Source: Cyanobacteria bacterium SZAS-4
Lineage (GTDB): Bacteria > Cyanobacteriota > Vampirovibrionia > Obscuribacterales > Obscuribacteraceae
Assembly: GCA_018266255.1 (NCBI GenBank)
Contig: JAFEAT010000025.1
Span: forward strand, 1-64,000
Length of the DNA: 64,000 nt
Reading direction: 5' to 3'
Shown: in pieces, positions 60,534-64,000 of the stretch
Position numbering within the stretch: position 1 is the first letter of the stretch
How the letters are laid out: every line of letters begins with the position of its first letter
Made by a program: the position numbers and the translations under genes
The notes under the pieces: generated by a model
The model's database searches: none
What the model was told of the DNA's origin: nothing
What the model saw: the letters and a program-made list of their open reading frames with translations, nothing else

Positions 60534-60951
60534 GTAGCTTTTGCGATCTGACTGACCGTTGTGCGCAGCAATATCCTGCCTGAGAAGTTCTAAAGCTTCC
60601 GATGGCTGGGCCGGCGCCGACTGATTCGCATTAATTGCAGAATCGAACAGGGGTATAGGTTCCGCTGAAGAGACATGCCCAATGTACGGGGGCCGGACCC
60701 CGATCTCAATAGGGAGATTCCCATCCCCCTTAAATCAAGCTATGATCGGTTAAACGCTCACGCCAGTCAGCCTCAACCGACTATCTGCAGTAAATAAACT
60801 GATATCGCCTAACGGACCAAAAACGGATCGTTAACCGATATCAGGTAAGAAACGCGCAGGACCCCGATCGAAGCCATAAAAGCAGGCGCCATTCAGGGCT
60901 GAAGCCCACCAAGGTCTCAAAGCCGCACCATTCGATTTTTCAGCCTGCTGA
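60534..60951. other. 418-base stretch: open-frame extension, then untranslated region
   Basis: From 60534 to about 60735 the minus strand continues the frame of the kinase-like gene with normal-looking codons (for example AQPSEALELLRQD) but no standard start. An ATG in another frame lies at 60673-60675 beside a CTCT dinucleotide repeat; loss of one CT would join it to the main frame. From 60738 to 60951 I see no gene, only the inverted repeat at 60799-60844. Confidence 0.6.
60799..60844. promoter_or_regulatory. Long imperfect inverted repeat
   Basis: CTGATATCG and CGATATCAG pair exactly; after two mismatches TAACG and CGTTA pair too, around a 14-base loop. It lies between the ETF oxidoreductase stop codon and the kinase-like gene, with no T-run. 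It may be an operator or a leader structure. Confidence 0.55.
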
Positions 60952-62667
60952 CTATAGTCCCAAGAAGTCTGGACCACTACCTTGCGACGTCGGTTTGACT
61001 CGAAGGTTAACTTCGGGGCAGACGTCTTCGCAGGTTCTGCAGTGGACGCAGTTTTCCAGTGACATGCCGTGTTTTCTTATCTGGTCTACGATATCGATTC
61101 TATGAACTTCGGCCGTGCAATCAGAAACGCAAGGCGTTGTTTTATCAACACCCTCGTATCGCTTGATGCATTCGACGCAAACTTGCGCGTTGAATTCATC
61201 GATGTGATTGTTGCCTTCATGATATTTCGTCGATGAGTAGAACACAGCATCAGCGCGCGAGTAAATCGTCGCTTTGTCGTATTGCGGCTCTTCGTATTTA
61301 GGAGCAACGAACGACGGGATGATGTGTTTGTAGTCTGCTTCGTACTTGATTGGTCCGATGTTGAATTTGCCGTTGATCAAGCCGAGCGATCGAACGCCGT
61401 CAACTGGTGCACCAAGTGGATGCTTGAACCAGACTTTCCACATACCGAACATAGCTGAAGACTTGTCGATGCTGCGTGCAACCTCGGGCAAGTATTCGCC
61501 GAGTAATTTTGGATTTTCGATGAACGCCCAACGGAAGTATCTGTTGTCGTAAGCTTCTTTGATGACAAAGCTGTTAGTGAGCCGCTCCTGGTATGGTGCA
61601 AGCGCTGCTTCGCTGAAGTCTTGTTTGACTAATGCGTCATGCAAAACTTCGGCAGCAACGTAACCGCATTCCATGGCTCGGTCGATTCCAGCCAAATTCT
61701 TCACGTCGAGAACGCCGAGAGCGTCTCCAAGGAGAACGCCACCAGGCACTGCGAATTTCTTAGGCAGGGCATAGTATCCACCTTCTGGAAGCAAGGCGGC
61801 ACCGTACTTCAGAAGCTTGCCACCAGTGATCATTTTCTGGATCCATGGGTGCTTTTTGTAGTCTTGGAGTTTTTGTTGTGGATTCATGTTCGGGTCATGA
61901 CTATCCAAACTTATAACCATACCGATCGTCAGTTTGTTGTCTTTCATACCGTAAACGAAGCCACCACCGAAGGTGCCTTCAAGTAATGGCCAACCGAGGG
62001 TGTGCCAAACTTTTCCTTCGTAGCTTTCATTGCACTGCCAGACTTCTTTCACTCCTACAGACCAGATCTGTGGACATTCGCGCAGTTTGAAGTGATCGAT
62101 CACGTCGCGAGAGATGAAACCTTTGTCTCCGAAGCAAGTGAACTTGCCGTAGACATAGTCATCTTCGCCTTTCGGATCTTCGCTGACGCTGACGCCTGCT
62201 ACTCTTCCGTCTTCAAAAACCACTCCGTGAGCGGCAAATCCTGTGAACAAGTCCATCGAGACGTTTGGAACGTCTTTTGCTTTTTCCTGGAGCTGGCGTG
62301 CCATCCAGTTGGTGACGAAACTCAAACTCAGTACAAGATAACCAGTTTTGTCCATGGTCTTTGGCACCATGGCGTTTGGCATATCCCATTTTTTCTCGAT
62401 GCCGAGCACTGACAAATTGCTTTCAGTACAAGTTGCTTCTATCGGGAATCCGAGTTCTTTGTAGTTAGGCCAGACTTTTTCTAGCACGTGCGGGTTAGAG
62501 ACGGCACCACTCATGATGTGTGAACCGAATTCTTTGCTCTTCTCTAATACGGCAATCGTGAATTCTTTCCCGCTGGCTTTCGCCAACTCGAGGAAATGAT
62601 ACGCAAGTGTCAGATTCGATGGGCTCCCACCGACGAGCAATAGGTCATATTCAATGCGTTCCGACAA
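60952..62667 (-). CDS. Electron-transfer-flavoprotein:quinone oxidoreductase (FixC-like), divergent FAD motif
   Basis: The best start is the TTG at 62667, nine bases after GGAGG; a TTG at 62676 is too close. About 571 residues. It has the ETF:QO layout: FAD domain at the N-terminus, GSHIMSGAV, HTLGWPLLEGTFGGGFVYGM, the second FAD motif GGVLLGDALGVLDVKNLAGI and a C-terminal iron-sulfur motif (NCVHCRTCEDVCPEVNL). The first dinucleotide motif reads VGGSPSNLTLAY, where GxGxxG is expected. More cysteines (CVEC and CVSDC) precede the usual cluster. It passes electrons from ETF to the quinone pool. Its 5' end overlaps etfA. Confidence 0.88.
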   Translation of the reverse strand: MSERIEYDLLLVGGSPSNLTLAYHFLELAKASGKEFTIAVLEKSKEFGSHIMSGAVSNPHVLEKVWPNYKELGFPIEATCTESNLSVLGIEKKWDMPNAMVPKTMDKTGYLVLSLSFVTNWMARQLQEKAKDVPNVSMDLFTGFAAHGVVFEDGRVAGVSVSEDPKGEDDYVYGKFTCFGDKGFISRDVIDHFKLRECPQIWSVGVKEVWQCNESYEGKVWHTLGWPLLEGTFGGGFVYGMKDNKLTIGMVISLDSHDPNMNPQQKLQDYKKHPWIQKMITGGKLLKYGAALLPEGGYYALPKKFAVPGGVLLGDALGVLDVKNLAGIDRAMECGYVAAEVLHDALVKQDFSEAALAPYQERLTNSFVIKEAYDNRYFRWAFIENPKLLGEYLPEVARSIDKSSAMFGMWKVWFKHPLGAPVDGVRSLGLINGKFNIGPIKYEADYKHIIPSFVAPKYEEPQYDKATIYSRADAVFYSSTKYHEGNNHIDEFNAQVCVECIKRYEGVDKTTPCVSDCTAEVHRIDIVDQIRKHGMSLENCVHCRTCEDVCPEVNLRVKPTSQGSGPDFLGL

Positions 62668-63793
62668 CTGCCTCAACCTCCCGCTTCACCTTGTTTTCCG
62701 TTAATTGTTTGATCATCTCTGGGATGATCTGATAGCAATCGCCGACGATACCGTGATGTGCGAACTTGAAGATCGCAGCATCAGGATCTTTGTTGATTGC
62801 AATGATCATGTTTGATTTTGACATTCCAACTCTGTGTTGAATGGCGCCTGAAATTCCACATGCGATGTAGAGTTTCGGACGAACCGTTTTTCCTGTTTGA
62901 CCAACTTGATGTTGGTAAGGAATCCAACCCAGGTCCACGACTTTACGTGATGCACCGACTGCCGAATTCTCGAAACATGCGGCTAGCTTTTTGACGAGTT
63001 CAAAACCTTCGCCTGTTCCCAGTCCATATCCGCCTGCGACGATTACGTCAGCTTCAGTGAGCTTGATTCCTTTTGAGATTTCTCGAATGGTTTCCTCAAC
63101 AACTAATCTGACGTCTTCATCTTTCAAGTTGACTGGGATCTTGATGATCTCGCCTTTCTTGTTAGCATCCGGTTTGTTCGGAATCATCACTCCAGGTCTG
63201 GTTGTCGCCATCTGAGGATTTTTCCACGGTCCAAGAATTCTCGCTTTCAAGCTTTCGCCGAAACTTGGGCGAATCGCGTACAAGCAGTTTGGATACAAAC
63301 CGATCTTGGTCGGGTCAACTTTGTTTTTGTGTTCGTAAGGTCCGATGTCCAACTCTGTGCAGTCGGCTGTTAGACCAGTATCGAAGTGAGCGGCAATACG
63401 CGGAGCCAGGTCGCGACCGGTCGTGGTCGAACCGAGCAGTGTCGTATGTGGTGGCTCAGGAAGTGATTCTAGAAAATCACAAAGAACCCGACGATAAGGC
63501 AGGGTTCTGTAGTTCTTCAGTTCTTCATGGTCGGCCACATAAACAATGTCAGCACCGTACTCGATCATCTTCTGTGGGATGTCGCCCACTTCATGACCCA
63601 TAACGATGCAAAGCAGCTTGCGTTCCATCTTGTCGGCGAGGATGCGACCAGCGCCCAGCAATTCCAATGTGACTGGCTGCAATTCACCGAGAATATTTTC
63701 GGCGACAACTAGCACTTCCCCTTTCGGACAGAACTGCGACACATCAAGCGGTGTCTCTTGTGGTGCTTCTTGCGGTTTTGTTTCTTCGCTCAT
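62651..63793 (-). CDS. etfA: Electron transfer flavoprotein alpha subunit
   Basis: The 380-residue protein has the EtfA alpha domain (VLVVAENILGELQPVTLELL) and the FAD domain with GSTTTGRDLAPRIAA, GLTADCTELDI, GLGTGEGFELV, YQHQVGQTGKTVRPKLYIAC and ISGAIQHRVGM, ending AINKDPDAAIF, all family signatures. With EtfB it forms the soluble FAD carrier between acyl-CoA-type dehydrogenases and the quinone oxidoreductase. It is longer than the usual 310-330 residues, mainly by a charged insert around residues 195-230 and an N-terminal extension of 25 residues. The ATG overlaps the etfB stop codon (ATGA). Confidence 0.96.
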   Translation of the reverse strand: MSEETKPQEAPQETPLDVSQFCPKGEVLVVAENILGELQPVTLELLGAGRILADKMERKLLCIVMGHEVGDIPQKMIEYGADIVYVADHEELKNYRTLPYRRVLCDFLESLPEPPHTTLLGSTTTGRDLAPRIAAHFDTGLTADCTELDIGPYEHKNKVDPTKIGLYPNCLYAIRPSFGESLKARILGPWKNPQMATTRPGVMIPNKPDANKKGEIIKIPVNLKDEDVRLVVEETIREISKGIKLTEADVIVAGGYGLGTGEGFELVKKLAACFENSAVGASRKVVDLGWIPYQHQVGQTGKTVRPKLYIACGISGAIQHRVGMSKSNMIIAINKDPDAAIFKFAHHGIVGDCYQIIPEMIKQLTENKVKREVEAVVGTH

Positions 63794-64000
63794 TTGTTTG
63801 CCACCAAATATTCGCGGACGCCTGTGTTTTTGATGATTTCGTGGACCATTTCTTCAGGTGAGTGACCTTCGTGCATCGTGCAACTACCGCCGATTTCGCC
63901 GACCTTTTCAGTGGCGGCAACGATAGTTGGTGAGCCTTTCAAACCACATCGTTCGGTGTCTGCGCCAATCAAATCCAAGTCAATTGTCTGGATGTATTGC
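63790..64000 (-). CDS. etfB: Electron transfer flavoprotein beta subunit, C-terminal part
   Basis: The gene is cut by the window end; about 70 C-terminal residues are seen. The EtfB signature is clear: LIGADTERCGLKGSPTIVAA. The final helices read SPEEMVHEIIKNTG. The stop codon overlaps the etfA start, so etfB-etfA-ETF:QO form one operon with translational coupling. Confidence 0.92.
   Translation of the reverse strand, partial: QYIQTIDLDLIGADTERCGLKGSPTIVAATEKVGEIGGSCTMHEGHSPEEMVHEIIKNTGVREYLVANK

Overview
The window is 64 kb of ordinary bacterial chromosome, gene-dense and of moderate GC. I see no rRNA, tRNA, insertion sequence, prophage or CRISPR array. The cell is probably Gram-negative: there are lipoboxes, many Sec signal peptides, a likely outer-membrane barrel protein and TadE-like pilus proteins. 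Several traits together recall large-genome environmental Vampirovibrionia (Candidatus Obscuribacter type): eukaryote-like Ser/Thr kinases, EF-hand and TPR proteins, many orphan two-component proteins, and many secreted low-complexity proteins. That placement is an impression from gene style and was not tested.

Layout. 0-4.1 kb: small proteins (S1-like; a gene that looks split over three reading frames), a macro-domain protein, a secreted protein and a small membrane protein with a cysteine-rich tail. 4.2-10.7 kb: a cell-wall hydrolase-like protein, a membrane Ser/Thr kinase with a leucine-rich-like C-terminus, a FrnE/DsbA oxidoreductase, an orphan adenine methyltransferase and signal peptidase I. 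10.8-14.5 kb: ethanolamine ammonia-lyase (eutB divergent from eutC-eutA). 14.5-23 kb: small proteins, a DUF3124 lipoprotein, an EEP-fold nuclease/phosphatase-like protein, TadE-like proteins and a class III aminotransferase with a membrane partner. 23.1-26.7 kb: two overlapping sensor kinase genes. 26.9-31.2 kb: a TPR metalloprotease, a TPR lipoprotein, a class I aminotransferase and an Lrp/AsnC regulator. 31.2-34.4 kb: two EF-hand paralogues. 34.6-37.7 kb: a hybrid kinase and a response regulator. 38-43.5 kb: TPR, DUF3253, MaoC and envelope proteins. 43.6-56.8 kb: long secreted repeat proteins and FecR-like secreted proteins around four two-component genes. 57-60.7 kb: LRV repeat proteins and an unusual Ala/Gly-rich protein with a possible kinase-like C-terminus. 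61-64 kb: the electron-transfer-flavoprotein operon etfB-etfA-ETF:quinone oxidoreductase, cut by the window end.

The most striking observation is the sensor kinase pair at 23108-26682. The first kinase keeps the phospho-acceptor histidine but has damaged ATP-binding G1 and G2 boxes. The second has intact ATP-binding boxes but an aspartate in place of the histidine. The genes overlap by four bases (ATGA) and share one architecture, which suggests an obligate heterodimer that phosphorylates in trans. Other leads are the secreted repeat/FecR-like/two-component neighbourhood at 43.6-56.8 kb, perfect hairpins without U-tracts near the stop codons of several genes, a perfect 14-bp inverted repeat over the Lrp-family start codon, and a sharp GC rise within eutA.
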